DNA of 51,582 bases. Origin: Deltaproteobacteria bacterium. Lineage in GTDB: Bacteria; Myxococcota; Polyangia; Haliangiales; Haliangiaceae. Every line of letters starts with the position of its first letter. Positions within the stretch are counted from its first letter, which is position 1. The DNA lies in assembly GCA_018262455.1 (NCBI GenBank), contig JAGSPR010000002.1:1-51582 (forward strand). The letters run 5' to 3'. The translations under genes and the position numbers were made by a program. This document shows positions 20,008 through 30,894 of this stretch, one piece after another. The notes below the pieces were generated by a model. That model searched no databases. It was not told the origin of the DNA and saw only the letters and a list, made by a program, of their open reading frames with translations.

Positions 20008-20765
20008 GGCGCCTCGCGAACCTGGTCGTCGGCTCCACGTTCGTGGTGGCCTGCGGGGGCAAGGCGGCGCCCCTCGCGCCCGCGGAGCCGGCCCATCGCG
20101 CCACCCGGGTCCCGATCGAGGACAACGAGCCCGACGATGGCGTCGATGTCGTCAGTACGCACGGCCACATGGATCCGGCGGTGGTCGATGCCGGGCTCGA
20201 GCCGCACAAGCAAGACCTGTCCGACTGCTACACGACCCGGGTCGGCCAGCGGCGCTGGCTCGGCGGGCACGTCGCGCTGCACTGGGAGATCAACAAGGCC
20301 GGCGAGGTCACCGCGGTCAAGATCTCCGAGAGCGACCTCGGTGCCTGGAGCGTCGAGAAGTGCCTGCTCGAGATCGCGCGCGTGGCCACGTTCGACAAGC
20401 CGATCGGCGGCGACGCCGACTTCATGGTCCCGCTCGACTTCGCCTTGCAGAAGTCGGCCAGGTCCCAGGCGGCCACGTGGGACGAGGATCAGGGCCTCAA
20501 GGCTGTCGGTGGCCAGCTCGCCGCGCTCGACGAGTGTGCGAAGGCCAAGGGCGTCAAGGGCGGCTCGCCCGCCGACGTCACGGTCACCCTCTACGTCGGT
20601 CCGCAAGGCAAGGCCCAGTCCGTCGGCTTCTCGTCCCCCAGGAGCGTGCTCGACGATGCGTGGGCCGAGTGCGCCGAGAGCGTGGCGCTGTCCTGGCGCC
20701 TCCCTGACCCCAAAGGCACCGTCGCCAAGCTCGCCGTTCGCTACCGCAAGCAGGACGCTCGTTAA
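20004..20765 (+). CDS. lipoprotein with two AgmX/PglI-like domains
   Basis: This 253-aa lipoprotein (lipobox F-V-V-A-C17) has two tandem copies of the domain. The first runs from about 65 to 150 (L-S-D-C-Y and V-E-K-C-L with W-E-I-N-K-A-G-E-V). The second, more divergent, runs from about 165 to 250 (L-D-E-C-A and A-E-C-A-E-S). GTG overlaps the stop of the preceding single-domain lipoprotein by 4 nt, so the two are translationally coupled and may interact. The pair probably arose by duplication. The function is unknown. Confidence 0.65.
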   Translation: MRRLANLVVGSTFVVACGGKAAPLAPAEPAHRATRVPIEDNEPDDGVDVVSTHGHMDPAVVDAGLEPHKQDLSDCYTTRVGQRRWLGGHVALHWEINKAGEVTAVKISESDLGAWSVEKCLLEIARVATFDKPIGGDADFMVPLDFALQKSARSQAATWDEDQGLKAVGGQLAALDECAKAKGVKGGSPADVTVTLYVGPQGKAQSVGFSSPRSVLDDAWAECAESVALSWRLPDPKGTVAKLAVRYRKQDAR

Positions 20766-20800
20766 GCCCGGGGATCGCGACGTTTTTTCCGGGGACGCTC

Positions 20801-20806
20801 TACACT
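20801..20806 (+). promoter_or_regulatory. -10 element (TACACT) upstream of second acyl-CoA dehydrogenase
   Basis: CTACACT lies 25 nt before the ATG at 20832, in the 66-nt gap after the lipoprotein pair. Unlike most promoters here it leaves a short leader. A T6 run and a possible weak CCCGG/CCGGG stem just upstream could also end the previous transcript. Confidence 0.4.
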
Positions 20807-20831
20807 CTCACCACTTCAGCAGTGTTCCGAG

Positions 20832-21980
20832 ATGGACTTCCAGCCGACCGAAGAGCAGCTCCTGATCCAGCAGATGGCGCGTGAGGTCGCTGATCGGCTG
20901 CTCGCACCCCGTGCTGCGGCTCGCGATCTTTCGAGTGAGTTTCCGCGCGCCGAGCTGAAGGAGCTCGCGAAGCTCGGCCTGCTCGGGATCGCGGTGCCCG
21001 AGGCCCTCGGTGGGTTCGGCGCCGGCGCCGTCGCGTACTCGCTCGCGCTCCAGGAGCTCGCGCGCGCCGATGCGTCGGTGGCCGTGACCGTGTCGGTCTC
21101 GAACATGGTCGCCGAGCTGATCGCGAACAGCGGCAGCGACGCCCTGGCGCAGCGCTGGGTTCCCAGGCTCGTCTCCGGCGACCTGGTGTGTGGCGCGTTC
21201 GCGCTGTCGGAGCCCGACGCTGGTTCGGACGCAGCGGCGATGCGAACCCAGGCGATCAAGGTCCCTGGCGGCTGGCGGATCACCGGCACCAAGCAGTGGA
21301 TCACGAGCGGCGACGTGGCCGGTGTGATGGTCGTGTGGGCCGTCACCGAGCCAGCCGCCGGACACAAGGGCATCACGGCATTCGTGGTCGGAGGAGGCGT
21401 GCCGGGGCTCACCTGTACGCGGCTCGAGGACAAGCTCGGCCTCCACGGCTCGTCGACCGCGCAGCTCGTGTTCGACGGCGTCGAGGTGCTTGACGATGCG
21501 GTGCTCGGTGTCCCCGGCGCGGGGTTCGCGTTCGCGATGATGGCGCTCGATGGCGGACGGATCGGCATCGCTTCCCAGGCGATCGGCACGGCCCGCGGAG
21601 CGCTCGAGATCGCGATCCGCTATGCGGGCGAGCGCCAGACGATGGGGCAGCCGATCATCAAGCACCAGGCGATCGGCGGCATGCTCGCGGATGCTGCGAC
21701 CTGGCTCGATGCCGCGCATCTGATGACGCTGCGCGCCGCGCATGCCAAGCAGTCCGGGCAAGCGTTCTCGGGCCAGGCCGCGATGGCCAAGCTGTTCGCC
21801 ACCGAGCACGCGTGGAAGATCTGCGACTTGGCACTCCAGATTCACGGCGGCTACGGCTACGTTCGGGACTTCCCGATCGAGCGCGCCCTGCGCGACGTCC
21901 GGGCGACGCGTATCTACGAAGGCACCAGCGAAATCCAGCGCATCGTCATCGCGCGAAATCTGATCCGCTCCGCAAGTTAG
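20832..21980 (+). CDS. acyl-CoA dehydrogenase, second copy
   Basis: This is a second FAD acyl-CoA dehydrogenase (382 aa), clearly paralogous to the copy 1.3 kb upstream. It has A-L-S-E-P-D-A-G-S-D, I-H-G-G-Y-G-Y and the catalytic E363 in I-Y-E-G-T-S-E-I-Q. The N-terminal domain is more diverged (D-L-S-S-E-F-P-R-A-E). The context just upstream of the methylmalonyl-CoA mutase small subunit suggests it may act on a different, perhaps branched or short-chain, acyl-CoA. The sequence alone cannot prove this. Together the two copies may widen the substrate range of the operon. Confidence 0.9.
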   Translation: MDFQPTEEQLLIQQMAREVADRLLAPRAAARDLSSEFPRAELKELAKLGLLGIAVPEALGGFGAGAVAYSLALQELARADASVAVTVSVSNMVAELIANSGSDALAQRWVPRLVSGDLVCGAFALSEPDAGSDAAAMRTQAIKVPGGWRITGTKQWITSGDVAGVMVVWAVTEPAAGHKGITAFVVGGGVPGLTCTRLEDKLGLHGSSTAQLVFDGVEVLDDAVLGVPGAGFAFAMMALDGGRIGIASQAIGTARGALEIAIRYAGERQTMGQPIIKHQAIGGMLADAATWLDAAHLMTLRAAHAKQSGQAFSGQAAMAKLFATEHAWKICDLALQIHGGYGYVRDFPIERALRDVRATRIYEGTSEIQRIVIARNLIRSAS

Positions 21981-21987
21981 AGGTTCC

Positions 21988-22395
21988 ATGTCCGATCGCA
22001 AGCTCCGCATCCTCGTCGCCAAGCCCGGTCTCGACGGCCACGACCGCGGGGCCAAGGTCGTCGCCCGCGCCCTCGCCGACGCGGGCTACGAGGTCGTCTA
22101 CACCGGCCTGCACCAGACGCCCGACATGATCGCCGCTGCCGCCGTGCAAGAAGCCGTCGACGCGGTGGGCCTCTCGATCATGTCGGGCGCGCACATGACC
22201 TTGTTCCCGGCGGTGATCGACGCGCTCAAGGCGCGCGGCATCGCCGACGTCGTCGTGTTCGGCGGCGGCATCGTGCCGAAGGACGATCTCGGCAAGCTCG
22301 CCGAGATGGGCGTCGCCAAGATCTTCACGCCGGGTGCGAGCACGCACGAGATCATCGACTGGGTCGAGTCGTACCTCCGTCCGAAGGTGGCCTGA
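21988..22395 (+). CDS. methylmalonyl-CoA mutase, cobalamin-binding subunit
   Basis: This stand-alone B12-binding domain (135 aa) partners with the separately encoded catalytic subunit at 29172-30773. It carries the base-off cobalamin signature D-G-H-D-R-G, with H18 as the lower axial ligand. It also has the S-I-M-S-G-A-H loop and the G-G-G-I-V-P nucleotide-tail motif. The split of catalytic and B12-binding parts into two genes is known in archaea and some bacteria. Here the two are about 7 kb apart on opposite strands. It starts 8 nt after the acyl-CoA dehydrogenase. The next gene's start codon follows its stop directly. Confidence 0.92.
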   Translation: MSDRKLRILVAKPGLDGHDRGAKVVARALADAGYEVVYTGLHQTPDMIAAAAVQEAVDAVGLSIMSGAHMTLFPAVIDALKARGIADVVVFGGGIVPKDDLGKLAEMGVAKIFTPGASTHEIIDWVESYLRPKVA

Positions 22396-23630
22396 TTGGC
22401 GGAGGTCTGGTGGCCGGCGCTCGCCACGCTGGTGGCATGTTCCGGCCCGCGGCCCGAAGTCCGTCCACCGCCGGAACGCCCGGGACCGCCGAGCGCTACG
22501 CAGCAAGTCGAGCCCGCGACGACGCCCGATGCCGCCGAGGTCTCGCAGGAAGAGCGGCTCGCCGCGATCCAGAAGGCGATGAACGAGCTCGACGAGGCCG
22601 CGCAGGGCTGCTGGGCCGCGGCGGCCGTCGAGCGGTTCGATATCGAAGGCGAGGTCACCGCCACGATCGACATCCTTCCCACGCGGTCCTCCCGTCCCCA
22701 CGAAGCTCCTCTGCCCCCGACCGCGAGCGTCACGATCGCGCGTGACACCGCTCGCAACTCCAGGCTCACCACATGCCTGGCCCAGCTGCTCGCGCACTAT
22801 CCATGGGCCCAACCACTTCATGGTCAGGCGATCCAGCTGCCGTTCAAGTTCCGCGCTCCCGACGGCCAGAACGTCCTCGATCGAAGGCTCGTGCCGTGGG
22901 TGGGGCAGGGCAAGCTGGCCGTCGCGGTGCTGCTCGACGAGAACACCACGAACAACGGTGCCGCGTCGATGTTCGAGCTCGCAGTGGCAGCCGGCGGCTC
23001 GACCGGGATGCGGGTCGCAGAGCGAGCCGAGCTCTGGTACTTCCTCGGCCCCGGGAAGGTCAACGACACCGCCGTCGCCGCCGGGGACATGATGTTTGTC
23101 CCCGCCCAGCACGCGCGGGACGTCAAGGCGACCACGGCCGACCTCCACGCGGTGATCGTGGTGGCTCCGGGCGGTCGCGAGGGCTCGGCCCGCGCCGGTG
23201 CACTGCCCACGCGCGAGGTCGGCGCGATCAAGTCGGGCGTCGCTGGCCCCGTGATGCTGCCGCGCGACCAGGCGAAGCTGTACTGCGCCGGCCGTGGTGC
23301 AGTAGTCGAGCCGTGCAGCCGCCTCGAGGCCACCGTCGCGATCTTCGCCCAGCCCACCACCATCCAGAGCAAGCTGCTCGCCGCCTCGATCCTCGCGATC
23401 CCGGCCGGCGTCGCGGTCCCCGAGCACGTCCACGCCGGCGAGACCGAGTTGCTCTACGTGCTCGCCGGGACGGGCACGCTCACCGTCGGCGGCGTGGCGA
23501 TGGTGGTGACGCCGAGCTCGGTCGTGCAGATTCCCCCCAACACGAAGCACGCGTTCTCGGCCAGCGCGGATGTTCGCGCGGTGCAGATCTACACTCCCGC
23601 TGGTCCCGAGCAGCGGTTCAAAGGCAAACC

Positions 23631-23634
<4 letters not shown>
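22396..23634 (+). CDS. lipoprotein with AgmX-like domain and double cupin
   Basis: This 412-aa protein has a short signal and lipobox (L-V-A-C15). An AgmX/PglI-like domain follows at about 50-155 (A-A-Q-G-C and L-T-T-C-L). Two cupin folds follow. The first (about 165-260) lacks metal ligands. The second (about 320-405) has a perfect cupin motif 1 with H344, H346 and E351, followed by a later K-H-A-F histidine, so it may bind a metal. It starts with TTG directly after the stop of the mutase subunit and overlaps meaB by 4 nt. An exported lipoprotein is thus translationally locked between two cytoplasmic mutase partners. The signal peptide lacks positive charges, so lipidation is somewhat uncertain. 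Confidence 0.6.
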
Positions 23635-24590
<956 letters not shown>

Positions 24591-24665
24591 CAGCCGCATC
24601 ACCCGTGTAGGTGTAGCCGCGGTCACGCGTCACGCGGTTTGCCCGTCCCGCCGAGCGCCGGGTGC

Positions 24666-24671
24666 TATCAT
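24666..24671 (+). promoter_or_regulatory. -10 element (TATCAT) of the lipoprotein gene at 24699
   Basis: CTATCAT lies 27 nt before the ATG. An AGAGG ribosome-binding site lies between, so this message has a normal leader. It is the first transcription signal after the meaB operon. Confidence 0.45.
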
Positions 24672-24698
24672 GGCCGAGCTTCTTGTTCAGAGGCATTT

Positions 24699-25424
24699 AT
24701 GACTAACCTTCGTTCGAATCATCGTTCCTATCTCGGGGGCTGCGCGCTCTTGGCGCTCGCCCTCAGTACCGGATGCGGCCTCATCAGCTCGGATGTCACC
24801 GACTTCGATCTGACGCTGCCCGACAAGAATTTCACCGTCGACACCGCCGCGTGGGACGTCACCCAGGCCAACGCCGACCTGTTCCTGATGACCAGCTGCG
24901 CGACCACGCCGACCGTCTGCAACGCTGCCGCGCAGCAGGCCTGTCCGATGAACTGCTCCGGCGAGTGCAACGCCACTTCCCAGACTTGCGATCTCGCGCT
25001 CGATGTCAGCCTCTACCAGGCGATCGATCTCGTCACCGAGAAACCCGAGCTCAAGTCGCTCAACGACGAGCCGGTGATCAAGGTGACGATCGACAGCGTG
25101 ACGTGGGAGGTCACCAGCAACTCGCTCGACATCGACACGCCGGCGATGACCGTCTACGTCGCCCCGATGTCGGTCATGGATCCGAAGGATCCGCAGGCCC
25201 GCGTGATCGGCGAGTTCGAGGTGGTCCCGGCGGGCACCACCACCACGGCGAAGGAGCTCGCGTTCACGCCGACCGGCAAGGCGGAGCTCATCATGACGAT
25301 GAGCACGTACAAGACACCGTTCAACGTGCTCGTCGGTACGACGCTGTTCGTGCGCTCCGGCCAGAAGGTGCCGTCAGGCAAGCTCGACGCGGTCGTCCGG
25401 ATCAAGGCGCACGCCGGCCTCTGA
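24699..25424 (+). CDS. cysteine-rich lipoprotein of unknown function
   Basis: This 241-aa lipoprotein has a lipobox L-S-T-G-C26. After it comes a short Thr/Asp-rich segment and a region with seven cysteines between about residues 65 and 105 (S-C-A-T-T-P-T-V-C, Q-A-C-P-M-N-C-S-G-E-C, T-C), likely disulfide-bonded. The rest is predicted beta-rich, so it may be an outer-membrane-anchored binding protein. I do not recognise the family. The ATG at 24699 is chosen because it follows an AGAGG and starts the basic signal-peptide n-region. It is a monocistronic unit between meaB and a TPR lipoprotein. Confidence 0.6.
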   Translation: MTNLRSNHRSYLGGCALLALALSTGCGLISSDVTDFDLTLPDKNFTVDTAAWDVTQANADLFLMTSCATTPTVCNAAAQQACPMNCSGECNATSQTCDLALDVSLYQAIDLVTEKPELKSLNDEPVIKVTIDSVTWEVTSNSLDIDTPAMTVYVAPMSVMDPKDPQARVIGEFEVVPAGTTTTAKELAFTPTGKAELIMTMSTYKTPFNVLVGTTLFVRSGQKVPSGKLDAVVRIKAHAGL

Positions 25425-25454
25425 CGTCGTCGGGATCGTGGGCTTTTGCGAACA

Positions 25455-25482
25455 GGCGCGTGTCCAGGGACCCACACGCGCC
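25455..25482. terminator. hairpin between the cysteine-rich and TPR lipoprotein genes
   Basis: A perfect 9-bp inverted repeat (GGCGCGTGT, 10-nt loop, ACACGCGCC) begins 31 nt after the stop at 25424. It has no T-tract. It may be a terminator for the upstream gene or an operator for the downstream one. The remaining 98 nt to the next ATG hold no gene. Confidence 0.5.
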
Positions 25483-25580
25483 CACAACCACGCGTAGCGA
25501 TAGCGGGATCGCGGTGGCACGGCCGATGCTGTAGCTGCTCTCCAGTAAACCGGTTCGTTTGCCGGCCCTGGAGATTCCCC

Positions 25581-26555
25581 ATGAAATCGCAGTCGCAAGT
25601 CCGTTGCATCTTGTTCTCGCTCCTCGTCCCGCTCGCCGCCTGTGGCAGCCCCTCGTCGTCCGACAAGCCCGCGTCCGGGCCGCTCGCCACCAAGCGCGAG
25701 CCCGCGCCGGGCGTTCGCACCGTCGACCCGGCCGAGTCGGTGGTCACCCCATCGGCCGACCCGCCGGCAGCCAAGGCCGTTGTCGAGCTCGTGATCCCGA
25801 AGCAACTCTCGGAGTGCATGAGGCTCGGCAAGGAGCTCGAGGCGAAGGGCGATCACGCCCAGGCGCGCACCCTGTTCGAGGCAGCCGCCAAGCTCGACCG
25901 CAAGCAGGCCGAGCCGCTGATCGAGCTCGCACGATCGTACATCGCGACCAACGACAAGGGCTTCGCGATCAAGGTCGCGAACAAGGCCGTCAAGCTCGCC
26001 CCGGAGTCGAGCCAGGCCTACAACACGCTCGGGCGCGCGGAGCTGCTGCGCCATGATTACGACGCCGCCATCCTCGCATTCCGTCAGGCGACCGAGCTGA
26101 ACCCCGACAACGTCTGGGCGTGGAACAACCTCGGGCTCGCTCAGCTGACGCTCAAGAACTACCAGGAGGCGGCGAACGCGCTCGTCGAGGCCACGAGCCA
26201 CAAGGGTGCCGAGAGCTACATGTGGAACAACCTCGGCCTCGCGTACGAGCAGCTCGACGAGCTCGACGACGCCCGCGACGCATTCGAGCAGGGCGCGAAG
26301 CTCGGCTCGGACGTGGCCAGGGCGAGCCGCAAGCGGCTGGAAGGGGTCGATACGATCGTGGTGGCGAAGGCCACGAAGGCCGAGCCGAAGGCCGAGCCGG
26401 GGGCCAAGGCCGAGCAGACCTACGAGCTGCGCGAGCCCATGCCCGAGCTCACCGAGGACGCGGATGCCGACGACGCCCAGGGCACCGATGACCCGGAGCT
26501 CCAGGGCACCGATGACTCGGAGCCCGTGCCGACCCCGGCGCCGACGACGCTGTAG
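25581..26555 (+). CDS. TPR lipoprotein
   Basis: This 324-aa lipoprotein has a lipobox P-L-A-A-C21, a Pro/Ser-rich linker to about 65, and TPR units from about 75 to 250 (A-Y-N-T-L-G-R-A-E-L-L-R-H-D-Y and W-N-N-L-G-L-A repeated). These are protein-interaction scaffolds resembling PilF/Tgl-type pilotins in overall plan, though I cannot prove that role. The C-terminus is acidic and Pro-rich and contains a duplicated Q-G-T-D-D unit. The ATG is preceded by GGAG. The gene lies in a block of lipoproteins. Confidence 0.7.
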   Translation: MKSQSQVRCILFSLLVPLAACGSPSSSDKPASGPLATKREPAPGVRTVDPAESVVTPSADPPAAKAVVELVIPKQLSECMRLGKELEAKGDHAQARTLFEAAAKLDRKQAEPLIELARSYIATNDKGFAIKVANKAVKLAPESSQAYNTLGRAELLRHDYDAAILAFRQATELNPDNVWAWNNLGLAQLTLKNYQEAANALVEATSHKGAESYMWNNLGLAYEQLDELDDARDAFEQGAKLGSDVARASRKRLEGVDTIVVAKATKAEPKAEPGAKAEQTYELREPMPELTEDADADDAQGTDDPELQGTDDSEPVPTPAPTTL

Positions 26556-26583
26556 TCCCTCGTGCATCGACCTGGCGAAGCGG

Positions 26584-26589
26584 TACAGT
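26584..26589 (+). promoter_or_regulatory. -10 element (TACAGT) of the small membrane protein gene
   Basis: GTACAGT ends 7 nt before the GTG at 26597, the leaderless spacing. It is the main support for this short gene. Confidence 0.5.
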
Positions 26590-26596
26590 CAGCTCG

Positions 26597-26830
26597 GTGG
26601 GCCGGCTCCAGGACATCGTCGAACGCAACAAGCACCCGGCTCGCGGCCGCGATCGCTTCTCGGTCGGCGTGACGAGCCTGGTGCTGCTCGTGGTGGTCGG
26701 CCTGCTCGCGTTCACCGCGCTGCAGTCGGGCGATCCGCCAAAGCCCGTCGCGCCGATCGAGCGCCGCGTCCATGATGTGAAGCTGTACCGCGCACCGGGG
26801 CCCGCCAAGGCCGGATCCGCGACTCGCTGA
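26597..26830 (+). CDS. small single-pass membrane protein
   Basis: This 77-aa protein has a basic N-terminal tail, one hydrophobic segment at about residues 23-43 (V-T-S-L-V-L-L-V-V-V-G-L-L), and a Pro-rich basic periplasmic tail. The GTG start directly follows a -10 hexamer by 7 nt, and codon use matches the neighbours, so a real gene is likely. There is no known family. It sits between two lipoproteins. Confidence 0.55.
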   Translation: MGRLQDIVERNKHPARGRDRFSVGVTSLVLLVVVGLLAFTALQSGDPPKPVAPIERRVHDVKLYRAPGPAKAGSATR

Positions 26831-26898
26831 AGCGCGGGGAGCCCCGGCGATTACCGGCGAGAGCTGGCACGGGTGTGGCGCGGAGCAGCCTGCGCATC

Positions 26899-26904
26899 TA
26901 TCAC
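26899..26904 (+). promoter_or_regulatory. -10-like element (TATCAC) of the DUF3108-like gene
   Basis: CTATCAC ends 5 nt before the GTG at 26910. The spacing is slightly tighter than in the other leaderless cases. Confidence 0.35.
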
Positions 26905-26909
26905 CGGGC

Positions 26910-27647
26910 GTGCGCTCCATCATGCTGCTGCTCGGGCTCGTGGTCGTGTCGTGCGCTGCGCACGGCGGGCCGGCCGCCGCGCTACCCGAGCCGCCGGCGA
27001 TCTCGCTTGCTGCCACGCCACCCACGCTGGTGCCCGGCGAACAGACGACGTGGAGGGTATTCTGGCGCAACCTCGCCGTCGGGAGCGTCGAGCTCGCGAT
27101 CGACACGCGCCAGGCTCGCACCGTGTTCCGCACCGGCGCGCTGGCGAGCGCGTTGTCCCCGATGCGCTTCGAGCTGGTCACGGCGCTCGACCACGGCAAG
27201 GTCGTGGCGGCCACCGACTCGCTGACGGTCGATGGTCGAACGAACCGCACCGACGTTCGGGTCTCCGGAGCTCGGTTCACGCCGAGCCCGGGATCTCCAC
27301 GTCGCGTGCCCGGCGGGACCCAGTTGCACACGCTGCACTCGGCCCTCGGGGTCGTGCGCGCATGGTCCGCGGCGAACCGGGCGCCGGCCGGGTATCTCTG
27401 GGTCGTCCACCAGGGTCGGTTGTTCCGGCTCGACGTGTTCCGGCCGTCCCGCGAACAGGCGCTCGGCGTCCACGCCGTGCGGATCGACGGCGTGGTGCGC
27501 GCGCTTGATGGAGCGCCGTCGTTGGAGGTGACGCTGTGGCTCGCCGCGAATCGCGACCGCACGCCGCTCCGGTTCGTGATCCAGGGTGGCGGATCGCGGG
27601 TCTCGGCCGAGGTCCTCGAATCGACCGCATCGCTCGACGCGCGATGA
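26910..27647 (+). CDS. DUF3108-like lipoprotein
   Basis: This 245-aa exported protein has a lipobox V-V-V-S-C15 and a long beta-rich domain resembling DUF3108. It starts with a W-R-V-F-W-x-N-L-A-V-G-S-V-E-L strand, as in that family, and ends with a conserved strand pair (L-E-V-T-L-W-L, F-V-I-Q-G-G-G). DUF3108 proteins are periplasmic and of unknown function. The GTG at 26910 is the only start giving a clean signal peptide. The match is by overall pattern, so it is tentative. Confidence 0.6.
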   Translation: MRSIMLLLGLVVVSCAAHGGPAAALPEPPAISLAATPPTLVPGEQTTWRVFWRNLAVGSVELAIDTRQARTVFRTGALASALSPMRFELVTALDHGKVVAATDSLTVDGRTNRTDVRVSGARFTPSPGSPRRVPGGTQLHTLHSALGVVRAWSAANRAPAGYLWVVHQGRLFRLDVFRPSREQALGVHAVRIDGVVRALDGAPSLEVTLWLAANRDRTPLRFVIQGGGSRVSAEVLESTASLDAR

Positions 27648-27689
27648 CTGACGCGATGACCGAGCGGAGGGTCTTGAGAGGTCGCCCGA

Positions 27690-27743
27690 TGACAGCTGGC
27701 TGACAGCGGGCGAGCGCGTCTGGCTGGCGCTCGCTGACAGCGG
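27690..27743. promoter_or_regulatory. cluster of three TGACAGC repeats around an inverted repeat
   Basis: TGACAGC occurs at 27690-27696, 27701-27707 and 27735-27741. The last two are part of 10-bp direct repeats CTGACAGCGG. Between them is a perfect 8-bp inverted repeat (GCGAGCGC, 9-nt loop, GCGCTCGC, 27710-27734). First spacing is 11 nt (one helical turn), the second 34 nt (about three turns), so the copies face one side of the DNA. This fits an activator or repressor array upstream of the kinase gene. The 157-nt gap holds no other gene. Confidence 0.5.
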
Positions 27744-27804
27744 ATGGCCGAGGATGCTCGCTTTCGTTCGTTGTTGTGGGTGACCGATCCTGAGACCGTG
27801 CTGC

Positions 27805-29160
27805 ATGCCTCCGATGGCCCGCGTCCGCCGAGCGCCGCGCCGCGAGAGCGACGGACTGTCGAGCACGGCACCCCGGCGGCGGAAGCGTCCAGTGTCGCTG
27901 TCCGAGACCTCGCCCTTCCGGCGGCCGTCGGCGCCGGCGCAACAGGGCGAGCGATTCGGGCCCTACATGATCTACGAGCGGCTGGGCGAGGGTGGCATGG
28001 GTTCGGTGCATCGCGCGGAGGTCATGGGTGTGGCCGGATTCCGCAAGGCGGTCGCGCTCAAGCGGATGCACACCGCGCTGACCGAGGATCGCGGCTTCGT
28101 CGAGGCGTTCATCCACGAAGCGCAGCTTGTCAGCTGCCTGCGTCACCCGAACATCGCGCAGGCGTTCGATCTCGGGAAGATCGACGGCGCCTACTTCCTC
28201 GCGATGGAGCTCGTGCCCGGGCCCACGCTGGGCCAGCTGATGCGGCAGTCCCGGCGAGCGGCCGGTGCGATCCCGCTGCCGATCGTGATCGAGATCCTGA
28301 TCCAGCTGTGCGACGCGCTCGAGTACGCACACGATCTGCACGATGACGCGGGTCATTCGCTCCACCTCATTCATCGCGACGTGTCGCCAGCGAACGTGAT
28401 CGTGTCGAGCAGCGGCAGCGTGAAGTTGATCGATTTCGGGATCGCGAAGGACCGCAGCTCGCGGAGCACCACCGAGGCCGGCATCGTCAAGGGCAAGCAC
28501 GCCTATCTGGCGCCCGAGTACACCTACGGTCAGCTCGATCGGCGCGCCGACCTGTTCGGCGTCGGCGTGATCGCCCACGAGATGCTGACCGGACGCCGGC
28601 TGTTCCTCGCTGACTCCGAGGCGCAGACCATCCGCGATGTCCGCGGCAAGCTCATCCATCCACCCTCGCGCTACGCACCGGAGATCTCGCGGGATCTCGA
28701 TGACATCGTGATGACGGCGCTGCAGCGCGATCCGGAGCTGCGCTGGCAGAACGCTGGCGCGATGCGAGCCGCGCTCGGCGCGGAGCAGCTCCGGCTCCGC
28801 GCGGCGGTCAGCGGGGCGCAGATCCGCGCCTGGGTCGAGTGGGCGTTCCTCCAGGAGGACTGGAGAGAGAGTCAGATCGGTCGCATCATCGACGACCTCG
28901 AGCCGAGCATCTCGATCGAGTCCGGAATCGACTGGGAGGTCGTGTCGGAGATCGAGCCTGTGGAGCCCTCGGTTGCCGCGCTGCCAACGCGCGTGCTGCG
29001 GCCGAACCCGGGACCGCGGACCGCGCGGATTCCCCGTGCCGCTCCTGCGCGCCCGGAGACCTCACGCTGGCTGATCCTGCTGCTCGTGCTCACGACCTCC
29101 GGCGCCGCGTTCGACCTCGGGTGGCTCGCGTGGTGGCTCGACCGGCTGACGCGATCCTGA
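27805..29160 (+). CDS. Ser/Thr protein kinase (PknB-like) with C-terminal membrane anchor
   Basis: This eukaryotic-like Ser/Thr kinase (451 aa) has a basic N-terminal tail to about residue 45, then a kinase domain at about 52-325. The glycine loop is G61-E-G-G-M-G, the catalytic lysine K86, the catalytic loop H190-R-D-V-S-P-A-N, the DFG Asp D210, and the activation segment ends A-P-E at 236-238. All key residues are intact. A single hydrophobic segment near the C-terminus (about 421-447) makes it tail-anchored with the kinase in the cytoplasm and no external sensor domain. A possible regulator array lies upstream. The ATG at 27805 is the best of several nearby starts, so the exact N-terminus is uncertain. 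Confidence 0.85.
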   Translation: MPPMARVRRAPRRESDGLSSTAPRRRKRPVSLSETSPFRRPSAPAQQGERFGPYMIYERLGEGGMGSVHRAEVMGVAGFRKAVALKRMHTALTEDRGFVEAFIHEAQLVSCLRHPNIAQAFDLGKIDGAYFLAMELVPGPTLGQLMRQSRRAAGAIPLPIVIEILIQLCDALEYAHDLHDDAGHSLHLIHRDVSPANVIVSSSGSVKLIDFGIAKDRSSRSTTEAGIVKGKHAYLAPEYTYGQLDRRADLFGVGVIAHEMLTGRRLFLADSEAQTIRDVRGKLIHPPSRYAPEISRDLDDIVMTALQRDPELRWQNAGAMRAALGAEQLRLRAAVSGAQIRAWVEWAFLQEDWRESQIGRIIDDLEPSISIESGIDWEVVSEIEPVEPSVAALPTRVLRPNPGPRTARIPRAAPARPETSRWLILLLVLTTSGAAFDLGWLAWWLDRLTRS

Positions 29161-29171
29161 CGTGCCGCGAG

Positions 29172-30773
<1,602 letters not shown>

Positions 30774-30779
30774 CGCCGT

Positions 30780-30785
30780 GGTGTA
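30780..30785 (-). promoter_or_regulatory. -10 element (TACACC) of the mutase large-subunit gene
   Basis: On the minus strand CTACACC, preceded by TG one base away, ends 6 nt before the GTG at 30773. The message is likely leaderless. Confidence 0.5.
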
Positions 30786-30879
30786 GCAGATTCGCGATCG
30801 TCGAACGTCGGTCCATTCGACCCCACGGGCGCGGCCGTTCAACGCCGGCTCGGGGGACCCGTGGAGCCGGTGAGCGTGT

Positions 30880-30885
30880 TATAGG
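30880..30885 (+). promoter_or_regulatory. -10-like hexamer (TATAGG) before the small ORF at 30895
   Basis: TTATAGGAAGG precedes the ATG at 30895 and could be a -10 or an AGGAAGG ribosome-binding site. The two readings exclude each other, because a -10 here would leave no leader. Confidence 0.3.
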
Positions 30886-30894
30886 AAGGTCCGC

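Noticed and set aside
30774..30842. Extension of the mutase large subunit upstream
   Set aside because: The added residues do not resemble the family and include the -10 hexamer.
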